Shown here piece after piece: positions 42,615 to 52,599 of a DNA stretch of 64,000 nucleotides (positions are counted from its first letter, which is position 1; every line of letters starts with the position of its first letter). The translations under genes and the position numbers were made by a program. This DNA is from Melghirimyces algeriensis (GTDB lineage Bacteria; Bacillota; Bacilli; Thermoactinomycetales; DSM-45169): NCBI RefSeq assembly GCF_900182565.1, contig NZ_FXTI01000001.1:1-64000 (forward strand). Direction: 5' to 3'. The notes beneath the pieces were generated by a model. It was not told the DNA's origin, made no database searches, and was given only the letters and a program-made list of their open reading frames with translations.

Positions 42615-45600
42615 ATGGAGATTGTGAGGAATTTGGCATCGGAAGGCTATCGGTCCTCATCACAGCAGATCATATATGGGGACATTCAATATTCGATGAA
42701 ACACCTGGAATCCAAAGCAAGATCCTTGGCTGTCCAGTGTAGGCAAAAGGGTATACGTTCCCGTCAGGAACAGAAGGTTTTAATTGTGTTGCGTCGCTCC
42801 CCCGCTTTAGTAGCCGCTCATTATGCCACCTTTCTAGCCGGTGGAGTCATCGTTGCGGTTGATCCCGAATCACCAACCGCCCGATTGAACCAGATCATAG
42901 AGGATACGGAACCAGCACTGATGATTACCCAGCCAAATCTGGTCCATCATTTTGATGCTGTGGAATCGCCGGTGATCACGATCGATGAGAATTTGCACGA
43001 TGTGGAAATAGGCTCTGCGGAGCTTGATCGGTCGGTATGGGACTATGATCCGGAATGTGCTGCCTACATTGTGTATACATCGGGGACGACCGGACGCCCC
43101 AAAGGGGTGGTGATGGAGTGGCGGGCTCTGGAACACCTGTTACACTGGCATGTACAAGCCTTTCAGGTGAGTGACCAATCGTGCGTCTCATTGACATCTT
43201 CTCCTGGATTTGATGCTTCTATTTGGGAAGTATGGGGGGCTTTGGCAGCCAGAAGCTCCATTCATGTAACGATGGATGAGGAAAGACTGAGCCCCAAACA
43301 ATTGCAGGAAAGCTGGCGGAAACACGGCGTGACCCATTCGTTTGTCTCCACCCCCATTGCGGAACGGCTCCTTGAGTTGGAATGGGACCTTCAGGAAACG
43401 ACACTGAAGGTTTTGTTGACGGGGGGCGACCGCTTAACCAAATTTCCTTCAGAGGCCCTTCCCTTTCAGTTGGTCAACAATTACGGGCCGAGTGAAGGGT
43501 GTGTGGTGGCTACTTCCGGAGCAGTTGTGCCTTCATCGGCAGAAAGGAATGCGCTACCTGAGATCGGGAAACCGCTCCCTCATGTCAAATGCTTGGTGTT
43601 GGATGAAACAGGAGAGGAAGTGGGAATAAACGAGCCCGGTCTTTTGTGGATTGCAGGTCCTGGGTTAGCCAGAGAATATTTGAATCGTCCGGAGGAAACG
43701 GAAGAAAAGTTCCATATGATTGAATTTCAGGGAGATCAAATCAAAGCGTATTGTACAGGGGATATTGTGAGCAAAGACGAGGCAGGTCGGTATCACTATT
43801 ATGGACGGAACGACGCCCAGGTGAATGTAAATGGTGTTCGCATCGAACTGGGGGAAATTGAAAGCATCTTACAGGAGCATTCTGCGGTATCCCAAGCTGT
43901 TGTTCTGCCGGTGGATATCGATTCAAAAACGCTACTGATGGCTTCCGTAGTCCCTTCAGGCTTATCTTATGATGTGGATGAGTGGGTAGAATTTTTAAAA
44001 ACCAGACTTCCCAAAGCGATGATCCCGGTTCAAACGATGACGTATGATGCCCTTCCCTTAACCACAAACGGCAAAGTGGATCGCAAAACATTGGAGAAGC
44101 AACAGCGGGAAGCGTTTTTGCAAAAGCAAAAGGCTGATATGGAGCGTCCAGTTGTGTGGAATGATGAGCTTCAGCACATGGTTTCCATTTTTGCAGAAAC
44201 CATGGATCTATCCTGTTCAGCGCATTCCGACCTGTTTTCCATGGGAGGGGATTCCATCCATGCCGCGCAAATTGCCTCCCAAATATCGAAACAGTTTCAG
44301 GTGATATGTCGACCGTCGGATGTCCTTCAAAACCGGACGCCCGCACGTTTGGCCGAGTTGCTGAAATCATTGCCGGCTGATCGAAAAGAGGAAGCGGATC
44401 ATGTTGACCAGGATGACCATGAGGATTGGTTTTCCGTCACTTCCATGCAACGCGGGATTTGGTATTTGTGCAAAACCAACTCGGAGAACGCTTTTTATCA
44501 TGTGGGCGCATCCTTTGTCATTCAAGGTGCTTTGGATGAAAAAGCCTTTATACAGGCTTGGACGGAGACATTGGGCGCTCATGCGGCATTGCATTTAACA
44601 TTCCGTGAGCATCCGGAAAGGCAAGCCATCCAACAAAAGGTTCGCCGCATTGAAGAGGCGGATGTTGCCCAGCGGTTGGTCCGAAGCCGTGTGGAAGGAA
44701 CCGAGGCGGCTTTATCCCTGATCAAACGATTGTTTCGCCAGCCGTTTGACCTTGAACATGACCGGTTGTTCCGGGGAGCGCTGATTCAAACGGATCAGCA
44801 GCAAACCCTTTTTCTCCTTACCGCCCACCATATGGTGTGTGATGGATTGTCACTGCAAAAGATACTGAAAGAGCTTGCGATGAACTATGAAGAGATCCTT
44901 CACGGGACTTCCCCAAATCTGCCGGAAAGAAAGGGGCGGGAGCGCCCTGACCACCTTCGGCATTTTGTCGATCAGCAGTGGAATGCGGTCAATAATCGGG
45001 AATTAGCGCGTTATTGGAAAGAGCAAGCGCAATCATTTTCCATGGCCGAGTTTCCGGTTTCGGAGCAGGGGGATGGGGACCCGTATCATGGAGAAATATT
45101 GGAATGCCGAAGTGAAGCGGGATTGGGAGAGAAGCTTGAAGCGTTTTGCAAAGAGAGTAAAGTGAGTCGGTTTACTGTCATGCTGGCGGCCTGGGTTGCG
45201 ACTTTAAGCACGTTCTGCCGGCAAAAGGAGTTGACGGTGGGCATCCCCTTTCATGGCCGGTCCCATCACGATTATATAGAGAGGTCCGGGATGTTTGTGA
45301 ATCTCGTTCCTGTCACGTTCAGTCTGGATCGTCGCAAACCGTTCCGGGAATGGGTGAAGGAGGTAGAGCAAAAGGTTCAACAGTCGTTGGATCACGGGGA
45401 TTTTTCCATTGTCGACGTGGCACGCAACATGGACCGCAAAGGCGGTTTTGATGTTGTCAATACAACATTCAGCGAAAAAGTGGCATTGTCCCTTCCCTTG
45501 TCGTCGGCGAAAGTAACCTATCTGGAATTGGATACGGGGGGAGCGCGGTTTCCCCTGAACGGCTTTTTTCATACTCAAAACGATCGCATTGCGGGTCATG

Positions 45601-48600
45601 TGGAATATAGCTCGTCTCTTTTTACTCCGTCGGTTATTCATGATTTCGTGGATGCCTATTTTGCTGCACTGACGAACATGGTCCACGACCCACTTCAACC
45701 CTGGGCAGTTGCCTATCCGCGCCAATCCATCATTCAACCGGATGAGGGTGTGACCAGGACGTGGCTGGATGAGGCGGTTCCGCTGCATCATTTCGTGGAG
45801 CGGGCAGCGGATCAATATGCCGGTTATACAGCTGTGAAAGACACTATCAATACCTGGACCTTTCAAGAATTGAACCAGAGGGCAGAGTGGATTGCATTCA
45901 AATTGCAACAGTTTGGTGTGGCAAAGGGAGACTATGTTCCGCTTGTGATGCATCGAACGGCGGAAATGGTTGCTGCGGTGTTGGGTGTGTTAAAAGCAGG
46001 AGCCGTATATGTCCCGATTGATCCGGAAAGTCCTTATGAGCGGAATCGGCAATTGTTAAGGCGGCTTCATCCTGATGTGGTTCTTCAGACTGTAAAAGCA
46101 AACGTTCCGGATGGAGAATGGCACACAGGGGTTGTAGAGGAATGGATGCAGGAAAACGATCCAACTTTGTGCTGTCAACCGGTTGACATCCAGATCAACG
46201 ATCCCGCCTATCTGATGTTTACTTCCGGATCGACGGGAGAACCCAAAGGCGTCCTCTGTCCACATGCCGGCGCTTCTTTACGTGTCTTATGGCAGTTGAA
46301 ACAGGGACATCTGTTGCCGGGAGATCGCGTTTTGGGCAAAACCCCCTATACATTTGATGTGTCTGTGTGGGAAATGTTTTTTTCCTTGGCAGCAGGGGCT
46401 ACCCTTGTCCTGGCTCCGGAGGGAATGCATCGTGATCCGGAGGGGTTGGTCCGTTTGATCCGGGAAGAAAAGATTACGTTGTGTCACTTTGTCCCCTCCG
46501 TGTTGTATCCGGTATTGGATGAGCTGGAGACGAATGGGAAGGTGGCCGATGCGATTCCATTGAAGTTTGTTCATACCAGTGGAGAAGCATTGCCCACGCA
46601 TATGGCCCATCGTCTGAAGCAGTGTTTGCCAAAGGTTACCTTACTAAATTTATACGGACCCACGGAAACCGGTATTGAGGTGACCTGTTGTCAAGTGAAC
46701 AATCGGGTGAATATCGGATCTCCACTTCCGTATGTAGAGGTGCGTGTGGCAGATGAAGAAGGAAATCCAGTTCCTCAGGGATTTCCGGGAGAGCTGTGGT
46801 TGGGCGGACCATCATTGGCGATTGGATATATCCATCATCAGGAAGAAACCGACCGGGTTTTTGTGGAAGATTCACAACGCCGTTATTATCAAACAGGAGA
46901 TCTTGTCCGGTTGGAACAAGACGGGAGTATTGACTTTATCGGACGGATCGATGCACAAGTCAAAATCAAAGGGGTTCGCATTGAACCTGGGGAGATTGAA
47001 GCTTGTGTGACAGAGATCTCTGGGGTGCAGGAAGCTGCCGTTGTCATTGGGAATCGTCAGAACGGGGAACGATCGCTGGTCTGTTTTTATGTCTTAAAAC
47101 AGGGAGAGTCTGTTTTTCCACGGAGAATCAAGGAGCACATTGTGGAGCATTTGCCTCAAGCCTATATACCCGCTCTCTTACTTGAGGTGGATGCGTTGCC
47201 TTTGACGGGAAGCGGGAAAAGAGATCGCAAATGGTTGAGTCACAAAGCGAGTGAGCAGCTGAATCAAAACACCTCCGGGACCTATCAGTCTCCCCAAACA
47301 GAGATGGAGCAAGCGATTGCCCGCGTGTGGCAGGAAGTGCTGGATCAGAAGCGCATCGGGATGGATGAGCATTTCTTTGAACGTGGCGGTGATTCCATTA
47401 AGTCCTTGCAAATCATCACCCGGCTGAAAAAGATCGGGGTGGAACTGAAACCACAGGACTTCATTCGTTATCCGACCATCGCAGAGCAGGCCTGGATCGC
47501 AGAAGGACGTGAAGATGGGGAAAATGAGATCGCTGTTGCGGTGGAAGAACGTGTGGAAGCACCCGTTACGGAGTTGCCACTTACCCCATTGCAGTCCGTC
47601 ATGTTGATGGAGACGTTAAAAGATCCAGAATCCAATGCCTACTGGCAGGTTTTATCTTACGAACTTCCGGAGTCCATACCGTTGGAAACCATCTCTGCGG
47701 CTTGGAACAAAACAGTTCAAGCGCATCCGGCTCTGAGAACCCGGTTTGTTTGGCAATCTGTATCGGAACCCAAACAAGTGATTCAGCATGAAGAGATACA
47801 GATCAGGGAAGTGGACTGGGAAGATCTCTGTCAGCGTTGGGATACAGTGGAGGATTGGTATGATCATGTCATTCGTCAATTGAAGGCAAAGAGATTACAG
47901 ATTCCCCAGCAGGTGTTTGTGATTCATCATTGGCAGGGAAAAGAAACCTCCCTGTTTGTCTGGGTGCATCATCATATCCTGCTTGATGGCTGGTCCCTGG
48001 CACAGTGCCTCAATGACTTTTTTCAAGCGTTGGAAGATCCAAAGGCAAAACTGGATGAGCACCCGACGATCGAAGGATACGTTGAATGGATGACGTCCAG
48101 GGAATATACAGATGAGTGCAGAAATTTTTGGCGGAACACATTGCAAGGTGTCCAAGCAGCAGAATCACTGCATATTGAAAAATCGCCCTCTTCTGTCACC
48201 CATCCGGATTTTCGTGTGATCGACCGGAAGCTGGGTGGAAAAGCCGCTGCATCCCTGAAACGTTTTTGCCGAACGCATCGGTTGACGCCATCCAGTGTCC
48301 TGTTAACAGTGTGGGGGCTCCTCATCCAGCGTTATCAGTCCAATCGGGAGATACTCGTGGGAACCACATTTGCCAACCGTCCCCATCAGGTGTCGGAAGC
48401 ACAGCGGATGAGCGGAATGCTGATCAATACCCTCCCGGTGAAAGTGGATGTCTCACAACGGATCAACCTGGTGGACCTCTGCAAACAAATCATGGAGCAC
48501 CTGTCGGACGTCTCTGAACATACGGGAATCTCCTATTCTGATCTGTTAAAACTTGCTGAGTTGCCTGGTGCCACAGAATTATTTCAATCCACAGTCATTT

Positions 48601-50762
48601 TTCAAAACTTTGCCGGCAATCTGGAAGGGACATCTTTTCCAGCCCGCTTGGTAGACTCGATCGGCACAAGTTCCGATCCCCTTTCGCTCACCATCGATGT
48701 TCAGGAAACCGATATCTTGACCCGAATGGGATGGGATCAGCATCGCTATCGGGAAGCGGATGTAATGGCCCTTGTGCAATCGTTGCAGGAATGGGTGGAG
48801 AGCTTGGAGGAAATCGGCAGCAAAGATATCCATGATTTTTCCATTACAGCAAAAGAGCGTCACATGCTGGAGCAATGCCTGAAACGACCGTCCCCGTCGA
48901 ATGATGACCGGTGGTCTGTGGAGTGGTTGTTGCACTCAGGACAGGAAAGTAAACGAGCGATTACCGATGGAGTGCGGGAATACTCCTACGCGGAAGCTGC
49001 CTGTGCCATTCACCGTTTGGCTGTGTTCCTTCGGAATGAAGGGGTGCAGAAAGGGGATACGGTGGCTCTGGTTGGGAAGAAGGGGATCGAAGTGGCCTTG
49101 GCGATGATGGCCGTCTGGAAACGGGGAGCGGCGTGGTGTACCATCGATGCCGATGATCCCGCGAGCAGGAAGCAGAGAACGTTGCACATTTTAAAGCCCA
49201 AGGTGATTCTGGATCTGAATCGGGTGGGCGAACTGGGTCAAAACCCGGAACTGGATGCCGATTTGCCGACAGTGTTTTTCCAGCCGGATGATATCGCCTA
49301 TTTTATCGCTACTTCTGGAAGTACCGGGGTACCGAAAATCGTCGCCTTGCCTGCAGGTGGACTTTGTCAGGTGACAGAAAGCTGGAAACAATATTATGAA
49401 TTTCATTGCCCGCAAAACGTGTTGCAGTTGGGCAGCTGGACATCGGATGTTTATCTGGGTGATTTGATCAAGGCCTGGTCTACGGGCGGAACCCTCATTG
49501 TATGTCCGGAAGAAAAACGGATCGATATGGATTATTTAAACCATCTCACCGACCGGTATGATGTGACACTGATCGAATCCACCCCCGTATTTGTCAGAGA
49601 ATGGGTGGACCATGCCCGGCAAAGCGGTTTTCATCCCAGGACATTGCAAACGCTGATTGTTGGTTCCGATACGTTTCGAATCGAGGAGAAACAGACCCTG
49701 TGTGAGAAACTCTGGTCGGGAGTCCGTTTATTCAACGGGTATGGACTGAGTGAATGCATGATTGAATCCGTGGTTTACCCCTGCCATCCCAAAGAAGAGA
49801 CAGCAAAATCCGGGTTATGTCCGATTGGTCGACCGTTACCGGGGACACATCTCCGTGTGGTGGATGAAACGGGACGGGATGTGCCGCCTGGCGTGATTGG
49901 AGAGCTTCATATTGGAGGCCCTCAGGTGGCTCAGGGTTATGTAAGTGAGGAAGGAGGAGTGTCCAAACGCTTTTATCAATGGAAAGGGATGCGTTTCTTT
50001 CAGACGGGAGATCTGGTGCGCATGAATCATGACGGGGATCTTGAGTTTTTTGGTCGCAGGGACCAACTGGTGAAAATCCGGGGTTTCCGTGTGGAACTGG
50101 GTGAAATAGAAAATGCGCTTCTATCTCTGCCAGCGGTTCATGAATCCTTTGTGGCCCCGGTGCACTCCAAACGGGGAACCCAGCTGGTTGCTTTTGTCGG
50201 TCAGTGTGAAAAGAGCAGTGAAGAAAAAATGATGGACAGACTCAGAAAGCGGCTTCCGGACTATGCGCTCCCTCAGAAGCTTGTACTGCTTGAAGCGTTG
50301 CCGCGCAATGCCAACGGGAAGATTGACCGGCCGCCTCTGATCCGTCAAGCGGAACAATGGGTTCAAGAAATGCAACAATCCCGGTCAGTGGTGGGTATAG
50401 AGAAAGCAACCGATACGACCCAAGCGGTCCAGCAGATTTGGGAGCATTTGTTAAACAAATCGGTCCATATTGAGCGCAGCTTTTTTGACCAAGGGGGCCA
50501 CTCCCTGCTCGTGCTGGAGTTGTTCCAACAACTGAAACGGGCTCTGCCCTATGATTCATTTGTGATTGGAGATTTGTTCCGATATCCCACCATTCAAGGG
50601 TTTGTTTCAGAAATCGAATCCAGGAGGATGCAAAGAAAAGAATCTTCATCCGTACCGCCTGAAAACGATGCTTCCAATCGGGATCGTTTGGAACTGCTTC
50701 ATCGGTTGAAACAGGGAGACTTATCGGTGGATGAGGCCTTGGAGTTGATGAATAAAAGGTAA
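42615..50762 (+). CDS. three-module NRPS: A-PCP-C-A-PCP-C-A-PCP with C-terminal docking helix
   Basis: About 2,715 residues. It begins directly with an adenylation domain (no condensation domain), so module 1 probably loads the starter. A1 code read by eye: D-A-W-V-L-G-N-V-V, near a Leu-type code. PCP1 (MGGDSIHAAQ), C1 (HHMVCDG) and A2 follow; A2 reads D-V-W-H-H-S-L-I-E, Ser-like with two deviations. Then PCP2 (RGGDSIKSL), C2 (HHILLDGW) and A3 (D-V-G-E-I-G-G-I-E, near the Orn code DVGEIGSID). PCP3 (GGHSLLVL) precedes a terminal helix (LLHRLKQGDLSVDEALELM) matching the docking style of the PKS proteins. No thioesterase or terminal C domain. ATG 42615 has GGAGAGGAG 12 bases ahead; ATG 42588 is the alternative. 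Domain and code calls are by motif only. Confidence 0.92.
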   Translation: MEIVRNLASEGYRSSSQQIIYGDIQYSMKHLESKARSLAVQCRQKGIRSRQEQKVLIVLRRSPALVAAHYATFLAGGVIVAVDPESPTARLNQIIEDTEPALMITQPNLVHHFDAVESPVITIDENLHDVEIGSAELDRSVWDYDPECAAYIVYTSGTTGRPKGVVMEWRALEHLLHWHVQAFQVSDQSCVSLTSSPGFDASIWEVWGALAARSSIHVTMDEERLSPKQLQESWRKHGVTHSFVSTPIAERLLELEWDLQETTLKVLLTGGDRLTKFPSEALPFQLVNNYGPSEGCVVATSGAVVPSSAERNALPEIGKPLPHVKCLVLDETGEEVGINEPGLLWIAGPGLAREYLNRPEETEEKFHMIEFQGDQIKAYCTGDIVSKDEAGRYHYYGRNDAQVNVNGVRIELGEIESILQEHSAVSQAVVLPVDIDSKTLLMASVVPSGLSYDVDEWVEFLKTRLPKAMIPVQTMTYDALPLTTNGKVDRKTLEKQQREAFLQKQKADMERPVVWNDELQHMVSIFAETMDLSCSAHSDLFSMGGDSIHAAQIASQISKQFQVICRPSDVLQNRTPARLAELLKSLPADRKEEADHVDQDDHEDWFSVTSMQRGIWYLCKTNSENAFYHVGASFVIQGALDEKAFIQAWTETLGAHAALHLTFREHPERQAIQQKVRRIEEADVAQRLVRSRVEGTEAALSLIKRLFRQPFDLEHDRLFRGALIQTDQQQTLFLLTAHHMVCDGLSLQKILKELAMNYEEILHGTSPNLPERKGRERPDHLRHFVDQQWNAVNNRELARYWKEQAQSFSMAEFPVSEQGDGDPYHGEILECRSEAGLGEKLEAFCKESKVSRFTVMLAAWVATLSTFCRQKELTVGIPFHGRSHHDYIERSGMFVNLVPVTFSLDRRKPFREWVKEVEQKVQQSLDHGDFSIVDVARNMDRKGGFDVVNTTFSEKVALSLPLSSAKVTYLELDTGGARFPLNGFFHTQNDRIAGHVEYSSSLFTPSVIHDFVDAYFAALTNMVHDPLQPWAVAYPRQSIIQPDEGVTRTWLDEAVPLHHFVERAADQYAGYTAVKDTINTWTFQELNQRAEWIAFKLQQFGVAKGDYVPLVMHRTAEMVAAVLGVLKAGAVYVPIDPESPYERNRQLLRRLHPDVVLQTVKANVPDGEWHTGVVEEWMQENDPTLCCQPVDIQINDPAYLMFTSGSTGEPKGVLCPHAGASLRVLWQLKQGHLLPGDRVLGKTPYTFDVSVWEMFFSLAAGATLVLAPEGMHRDPEGLVRLIREEKITLCHFVPSVLYPVLDELETNGKVADAIPLKFVHTSGEALPTHMAHRLKQCLPKVTLLNLYGPTETGIEVTCCQVNNRVNIGSPLPYVEVRVADEEGNPVPQGFPGELWLGGPSLAIGYIHHQEETDRVFVEDSQRRYYQTGDLVRLEQDGSIDFIGRIDAQVKIKGVRIEPGEIEACVTEISGVQEAAVVIGNRQNGERSLVCFYVLKQGESVFPRRIKEHIVEHLPQAYIPALLLEVDALPLTGSGKRDRKWLSHKASEQLNQNTSGTYQSPQTEMEQAIARVWQEVLDQKRIGMDEHFFERGGDSIKSLQIITRLKKIGVELKPQDFIRYPTIAEQAWIAEGREDGENEIAVAVEERVEAPVTELPLTPLQSVMLMETLKDPESNAYWQVLSYELPESIPLETISAAWNKTVQAHPALRTRFVWQSVSEPKQVIQHEEIQIREVDWEDLCQRWDTVEDWYDHVIRQLKAKRLQIPQQVFVIHHWQGKETSLFVWVHHHILLDGWSLAQCLNDFFQALEDPKAKLDEHPTIEGYVEWMTSREYTDECRNFWRNTLQGVQAAESLHIEKSPSSVTHPDFRVIDRKLGGKAAASLKRFCRTHRLTPSSVLLTVWGLLIQRYQSNREILVGTTFANRPHQVSEAQRMSGMLINTLPVKVDVSQRINLVDLCKQIMEHLSDVSEHTGISYSDLLKLAELPGATELFQSTVIFQNFAGNLEGTSFPARLVDSIGTSSDPLSLTIDVQETDILTRMGWDQHRYREADVMALVQSLQEWVESLEEIGSKDIHDFSITAKERHMLEQCLKRPSPSNDDRWSVEWLLHSGQESKRAITDGVREYSYAEAACAIHRLAVFLRNEGVQKGDTVALVGKKGIEVALAMMAVWKRGAAWCTIDADDPASRKQRTLHILKPKVILDLNRVGELGQNPELDADLPTVFFQPDDIAYFIATSGSTGVPKIVALPAGGLCQVTESWKQYYEFHCPQNVLQLGSWTSDVYLGDLIKAWSTGGTLIVCPEEKRIDMDYLNHLTDRYDVTLIESTPVFVREWVDHARQSGFHPRTLQTLIVGSDTFRIEEKQTLCEKLWSGVRLFNGYGLSECMIESVVYPCHPKEETAKSGLCPIGRPLPGTHLRVVDETGRDVPPGVIGELHIGGPQVAQGYVSEEGGVSKRFYQWKGMRFFQTGDLVRMNHDGDLEFFGRRDQLVKIRGFRVELGEIENALLSLPAVHESFVAPVHSKRGTQLVAFVGQCEKSSEEKMMDRLRKRLPDYALPQKLVLLEALPRNANGKIDRPPLIRQAEQWVQEMQQSRSVVGIEKATDTTQAVQQIWEHLLNKSVHIERSFFDQGGHSLLVLELFQQLKRALPYDSFVIGDLFRYPTIQGFVSEIESRRMQRKESSSVPPENDASNRDRLELLHRLKQGDLSVDEALELMNKR

Positions 50763-50775
50763 GTGGGGGATAGAG

Positions 50776-51543
50776 ATGCAGCAGGAGGATGGGTATGTCA
50801 TTTTAAACCCAAATCCAAAGGCAAAGATAAAATTGCACTGTTTTCATCACGCGGGAGGTTCTGCCATGTCCATGTTGCCTTTGGTACGCAACCTTCCAAA
50901 AGAAGTGGAAGTCTGTCTGTTTGAGCTGCCTGGAAGAGGGATGTCCAGGAAGAGGTCATTTGTTTCCGATTACAGGGAAGGGAAACGGTTTTTCCTACAG
51001 CGCATCCAATCATGCCTCGATCGTCCATCGGTGATATTGGGGCACAGCCTGGGGGGAATATTGGCTTATTCTCTTGCCGCTTCGCTTTCCAGTGAAAAAC
51101 AGCGGTTGATTAAAAAGTTGATCCTATCCGGAGCCAGATCCCCTGCATCCGTCATCCAACATGCGGTGCATCCCGAACGGCCATTCGCGATTCGAACGGT
51201 GGAAAGCATTAAAAGGGATATCAAAAAACTGCGGGGATTGCCGCAGGAAGTTATGGAAGACCGTGACCTGCTTCAGGCAACCGTTGATGCCACGGGAAGG
51301 GATTTTCATTTGATCGATACCTTTCCGGCAGATGAACAGAAGGTCATTTCGATCCCTCTGGAATTGTGGCTGGGACGAGAGGATACTGTCGTTCAGCCGG
51401 AAGATATCAAGGGATGGGAAAAGCTGTCCGCTTACTCTTTTGCCTGTCGAATCTTTACGGGGGATCACTTTTATCTGTTTGAGAATGAGGAAGCGGCGCA
51501 CCGTTTGCAGAGCGTTTTGCTGGAAGAATGCGCGGTTTGCTGA
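50776..51543 (+). CDS. type II thioesterase
   Basis: A 255-residue alpha/beta hydrolase of the editing-thioesterase group: nucleophile GHSLGG near residue 91, an acidic residue in WLGREDT and a late His in TGDHFYL. Such enzymes free carrier proteins from stalled or wrong acyl groups. Because no synthase here has an integrated thioesterase, this protein might also release the product. It lies 13 bases after the NRPS stop with a GGGGGATAGAG-type site and is clearly in the same operon. Confidence 0.93.
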   Translation: MQQEDGYVILNPNPKAKIKLHCFHHAGGSAMSMLPLVRNLPKEVEVCLFELPGRGMSRKRSFVSDYREGKRFFLQRIQSCLDRPSVILGHSLGGILAYSLAASLSSEKQRLIKKLILSGARSPASVIQHAVHPERPFAIRTVESIKRDIKKLRGLPQEVMEDRDLLQATVDATGRDFHLIDTFPADEQKVISIPLELWLGREDTVVQPEDIKGWEKLSAYSFACRIFTGDHFYLFENEEAAHRLQSVLLEECAVC

Positions 51544-51634
51544 TTGGATGGGTATGGTAAGATGGGTAATGGAGTCGTAAAAGCGGATCTGCCAAACGGG
51601 CCAATCATGATGGATAGAAAGGGGATTTTTTGCC

Positions 51635-52396
51635 TTGTACAGCTTCTACGGAAAACTGTCCACTGAAATCTATGATCTTGATAAACCGATTGGCCATTCA
51701 TTCGGGGATGTGGAATTTTATAGGGAGAGGCTGAAAACGTGTCAGGGAAGCATTCTGGAACCGGCTGTCGGTACAGGACGTATCCTCATTCCCCTGCTCC
51801 AGGAGGGGAATGAGGTGCATGGAATGGACCGTTCCCCAGAGATGCTGTCGTTGTGTCATGCACACTGTGAACGAAGAGGGCTTTCTCCTCAACTGTATGA
51901 AGAAGATATGGTATCGTTTTCTCTCCCCCAAAAGTATGAAGCGATTATTGTTCCCACGGGGTCCTTTCTGCTGATAAAGGACCGTAATGACTCCATCGAA
52001 GCCTTGCGCTGTTTTTATAAACATCTTGTGCCAGGCGGGCGACTGATTCTTGATATTTTTCTGCAAACCGACCTGCAACTGGGTCATGTTTCCACCCGAA
52101 CCTGGACCAATGCGGAAGGGGACCTGATTACGTTGGACGAAAAACGGGTGAAGGTCGACTATATTCAACAATACACCGTCTCCCATATGAAATATGAAAA
52201 ATGGAGAGATAAAAAGCTGGTTCAGACAGAATTGGAGTATTTTCCACTGCGCTGGTATGGGGTGGAGGAGTTCCGCTCCATACTGGAACAGATCGGATTC
52301 TCCGATATTGTGATCTCTGCCGATTACCAATATGGAGAATATCCCACCAAAGGGGATCAAACCATCACCTTTGAAGCGCACCGCCCCAAAGCGTAA
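51635..52396 (+). CDS. class I SAM-dependent methyltransferase
   Basis: A 253-residue Rossmann methyltransferase: motif I ILEPAVGTGR, VHGMDRSPEML, and a PGGRLILDIF segment. A TTG start at 51635 lies about 10 bases after AAAGGGGA; no ATG fits better. It follows the thioesterase after 91 bases and ends the cluster; a long inverted repeat comes next. It may tailor the NRPS/PKS product. The target atom cannot be inferred. Confidence 0.87.
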   Translation: MYSFYGKLSTEIYDLDKPIGHSFGDVEFYRERLKTCQGSILEPAVGTGRILIPLLQEGNEVHGMDRSPEMLSLCHAHCERRGLSPQLYEEDMVSFSLPQKYEAIIVPTGSFLLIKDRNDSIEALRCFYKHLVPGGRLILDIFLQTDLQLGHVSTRTWTNAEGDLITLDEKRVKVDYIQQYTVSHMKYEKWRDKKLVQTELEYFPLRWYGVEEFRSILEQIGFSDIVISADYQYGEYPTKGDQTITFEAHRPKA

Positions 52397-52430
52397 CGGA
52401 TCGTATAAAATCCATTGAAAGTGGTAGATG

Positions 52431-52482
52431 AAATGTCGTCGACCCCTAATGATGTAAAAATCCCCAGGGGTCGACGACATTT
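52431..52482. repeat. perfect 17-bp inverted repeat before the CRISPR array
   Basis: AAATGTCGTCGACCCCT (52431-52447) and AGGGGTCGACGACATTT (52466-52482) flank an 18-base A-rich centre. No T run follows, so it is not a classic terminator, although it could stop the methyltransferase transcript. It lies 118 bases upstream of the first repeat, in the leader region, and may be part of the CRISPR leader. Confidence 0.85.
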
Positions 52483-52599
52483 GTCATGTGGCTCATTTTA
52501 CCGGTACAATCACGGTTTTACCCGATCGGGCGCATGATGGTCAGAAAAACCGATGTGGACCCCGGACTTGAAAAGTCAGTTGTAGTGGGGGTAAAATGG
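52483..52599 (+). promoter_or_regulatory. probable CRISPR leader
   Basis: Non-coding stretch directly before repeat 1. The opposite end of the array carries the degenerate repeat, which marks this side as the leader end. No clear promoter was pinpointed. Confidence 0.55.

Noticed and set aside
52431..52482. Reading the 17-bp inverted repeat as insertion-sequence ends
   Set aside because: Only 18 bases lie between the arms and no transposase or target duplication is nearby.
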